DNA of 64,000 nucleotides, taken from positions 1-64,000 of the forward strand of contig QCPD01000002.1 of assembly GCA_003209755.1 (NCBI GenBank), written 5' to 3'. Positions 62,144 through 64,000 of the stretch are shown here, piece after piece; the stretch's first letter is position 1, and each line of letters begins with the position of its first letter. Under the pieces are notes generated by a model. It did no database searches. It was not told the DNA's origin and worked only from the letters and a program-made list of their open reading frames with translations. Both the position numbers and the translations under genes were made by a program. This DNA comes from Prochlorococcus sp. AG-436-C14. GTDB taxonomy: Bacteria; Cyanobacteriota; Cyanobacteriia; PCC-6307; Cyanobiaceae.

Positions 62144-62180
62144 AAAGAACATAGATATTTCTATGTTCTTTTTTTTTTAA
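62144..62180. terminator. Strong hairpin terminator
   Basis: A-A-A-G-A-A-C-A-T-A-G-A pairs with T-C-T-A-T-G-T-T-C-T-T-T (12 bp) around a four-base loop, followed by a long T tract (10 or more). Terminates plus-strand transcription from the genes at 61782-62088; its A tract also allows function on the minus strand. Confidence 0.85.
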
Positions 62181-62407
62181 TTATTTTCTTTATATTTATA
62201 ATTGTATGTGAACATTAATATAATTATAATTAATTCACACAAATCATTTATTTATAACATTAATCATCCATTTAACAACAGATTACGATTCCATCTATTG
62301 ACATTGATAAAATCTTTGGCAAATTTGTTCATGTATTATCCTTAATAATTTCTTAGGTAATTCTCTCTCGCTTATTTAGGCAAATTTCAACCTTTTTCAT
62401 TTTCACT

Positions 62408-62563
62408 ATGAAAACTGCTTCTAAAGAACTTCAAAAGCTTAGAACAATGGCTGAAACATCTTTGAGCAAAACAGCTGAACTGCAGCAAGTTTTGGCTCAA
62501 ATAGAGGCTAACCTCTCAAGAGCTGAATCACAAAAAGTTATAAAAAAGAAAAACGAAAAATAA
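62408..62563 (+). CDS. 51-residue coiled-coil protein, copy 2
   Basis: Paralogue of the gene at 61782 with identical length: K-E-L-Q-K-L-R-T-M-A-E-T-S-L-S-K-T-A-E-L, then Q-Q-V-L-A-Q-I-E-A-N-L, then S-Q-K-V. The codons differ widely while the protein core is kept, which supports selection. The two genes are separated by a terminator, so they have separate promoters. Confidence 0.65.
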   Translation: MKTASKELQKLRTMAETSLSKTAELQQVLAQIEANLSRAESQKVIKKKNEK

Positions 62564-63726
62564 AAATCATAAATTTGTATAATCAAACTCAGATTTAAAA
62601 ATAGAAGATTGATAAATAAATTCTATTGTTATGTTTTTAATGTTTGAATTATGACTAGCCATTCTTTGAATAATGATGATAGGAATAAAAAGTAAAATTA
62701 TTGTAGAAATATAATTAGTCAGAATTAAAAAATACAAAATAATACAATTAACTTATAATTAATAAATTTATTAGGTTCCTTTTCTGCCGGGCTTAATATT
62801 ACTATTAGTCTAGGAAACGAATATAATGGTTGATATTAGCAAATGATATCTATTAGAAACGTAATTAGTAATTGATTATGAAATAAATTATCCAGTATTA
62901 TTAGGACAACACTACAAAACCAAAAAGATTTGAGAGTTTATGTATGCTCATGCTCTAACTTCTATTATTTTGTAAATTAGCTAAAGTTTTGCATAAATAA
63001 CTAGTGTTTTATTAATTAGCCTTGATAGTCGACTCGAATAGAAGAATTACTAAGCTAATAAAAAAAAATAAAATGTAATACCGATTAAACTGCACTTTGC
63101 GATCATAAATTAAGGGGTATTGAAAAACTACATTTGATATCATGGGAATCCTAAACATAATAATTCTAGATAACCTAAAAAAATCAATAAGGATTTAATA
63201 AAAAAACTATCTCAATAAAAGCATTTAAAAATTACATGAATAATAAAAAGAGGCTAAAAGTAATAGATAAGATGATATTGATATCAAATTTAGTATTTTT
63301 CGTTACAAATCAACTAGAAATAAACTGTTTTAATTACAAAGATCGGCAATATGCGTGAACATTTTGCCGATTTGTAGCTATTTGATTAATTATAAGAAAA
63401 TAGATAAGATTTTTTATTTATAGAGATTATAGTTAAGATTCTAGTTAAACTAAATATTTATGATCAGAAGAGCTATTTTACTGTTAAATACAAATAAACT
63501 GATAACCAGATTAGTAAAAAGAATTTAATAAAAGTTATGTTATCCCCTTACAACACAAAGAGAGTTAATTATGCGATAAATATATTTAAAAAATATTAAG
63601 TAGTAGTGACTTAATAGAAGATATTATAATTTATCTATTATGTACAAAACAATGAACATAGTATTACATTATTAATTAAATAAGATTATCTATTAATACT
63701 GAATGCGTTAGTAGCTAATTTAATAA
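62564..63726. other. Long AT-rich region with no gene
   Basis: About 1.16 kb, estimated 75-80% A+T, with no ORF over about 20 codons of coding character. The one distinct element is the hairpin near 63342-63371, listed separately. No tRNA, repeat array or mobile-element ends seen. Confidence 0.45.
63342..63371. other. Isolated hairpin in noncoding DNA
   Basis: A-T-C-G-G-C-A-A pairs with T-T-G-C-C-G-A-T (8 bp, four G/C) around a 14-base loop, with partial outward pairing of ACA and TGT. It is conspicuous in a very AT-rich stretch. Could be part of a small RNA, an operator or an unconnected terminator stem (no T tract). Confidence 0.35.
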
Positions 63727-63915
63727 TTAGTGAGTTATAAAATAATGCAGAACTAGAGAAAGCAAAAGTCCTGTCCATAGTCCCTTTAACCAAGTTAGAA
63801 CTAAAATTTGATAATTAGTTAAGCGAAAGTGCTTTTGAATAGCGAGAGAAACAGTCCTGTCAAAACCTTGTATTGAAAAGGATTTTCCCTCTGATTTAAA
63901 CAATTTTATATTCAT
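63727..63915 (-). CDS. Small membrane protein (62 aa)
   Basis: A 62-residue protein with a basic N-terminal domain (K-L-F-K-S-E-G-K-S-F-S-I-Q-G-F-D-R-T-V-S-L-A-I-Q-K) and one C-terminal helix (L-T-W-L-K-G-L-W-T-G-L-L-L-S-L-V-L-H-Y). No family recognised. It lies next to the long gene-free region. Confidence 0.5.
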   Translation of the reverse strand: MNIKLFKSEGKSFSIQGFDRTVSLAIQKHFRLTNYQILVLTWLKGLWTGLLLSLVLHYFITH

Positions 63916-64000
63916 TTAAATATGTTAACTATAATTATAGATAATAATTTAATTTGTTAATTATATTTAACAAATAAATAATAATAGATTATTTCTAATT

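Noticed and set aside
1-64000. CRISPR arrays, insertion sequences, prophage
   Set aside because: No regularly spaced repeats, transposase, integrase or phage structural genes were recognised on either strand.

Overview
The window is AT-rich (roughly 30% GC by eye) and gene order, protein families and compact genes all point to a marine picocyanobacterium of the genus Prochlorococcus. Diagnostic items are a tandem array of high-light-inducible (Hli) genes, chlH for chlorophyll synthesis, a cyAbrB regulator, a probable Psb30/Ycf12 peptide, cyanobacterial DUF families (DUF2862, DUF2949, DUF2996, DUF3038/DUF4335, DUF565, DUF6447) and many tiny membrane proteins. Nif11-type proteins and the general mix make a low-light clade (NATL-like) plausible, but strain level is inference. 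No rRNA, transposon, integrase or CRISPR array was seen.

Layout. 1-25 kb is a loose, small-protein-rich region: the 3' end of an Hli array (four overlapping genes), then dozens of proteins of 30-130 residues separated by AT-rich spacers, with a few larger genes interspersed: a stand-alone NAD+-ligase-type adenylation domain (2313-2945), cyAbrB (4315), a DCC thiol oxidoreductase (5948), a DUF2130 protein followed by a GIY-YIG/membrane protein (7423-9297), a K+ channel with an RCK domain (10823), a metallo-beta-lactamase-fold protein (14429), a frameshifted short-chain dehydrogenase (15472), a peptidase S51 homologue (16264), a fatty-acid desaturase (17463), an NmrA-like protein (20573) and a uridine-kinase-like protein (23407). 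25-59 kb is dense core genome: an MsbA-like ABC exporter, tpiA-folP, chlH, dapB, a UbiH-type hydroxylase, apt, DUF3038-DUF4335, mfd, a TerC protein, tldD-pmbA-fmt, an RNase II/R-like protein-ubiX operon, two half-size UPF0016 proteins, psb30, recJ, a HAD phosphatase-DUF565 pair, rpmF, an FtsH homologue and a 2-Cys peroxiredoxin. 59-64 kb returns to sparse small-protein territory after a tRNA-Met(CAU) gene, with a candidate small RNA, a decayed flavin-binding oxidase gene and a pair of 51-residue paralogues.

How it works together. The core block serves isoprenoid/chlorophyll and quinone chemistry (chlH, UbiX, UbiH-like), folate and lysine precursors (folP, dapB), DNA repair (mfd, recJ), peptide maturation (tldD/pmbA), translation (fmt, rpmF) and oxidant defence (peroxiredoxin). 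The flanks hold stress-associated small proteins (Hli, Nif11-like, cysteine-containing exported peptides), several present as pairs or dispersed sets of paralogues, which suggests local duplication in a variable part of the genome.

The most notable observations are an FtsH homologue whose zinc-protease motif is replaced, a minimal DNA-ligase adenylation domain with several catalytic positions changed, a DUF2130 plus GIY-YIG-membrane gene pair, a dispersed four-member small-protein family with the pattern I-x3-C-x2-L-x3-T-x-C, several tandem small-protein pairs, a promoter-plus-hairpin small RNA candidate, and two decaying genes whose lesions can be located to single homopolymer runs. All functional statements rest on motif recognition by eye; no database search was run.
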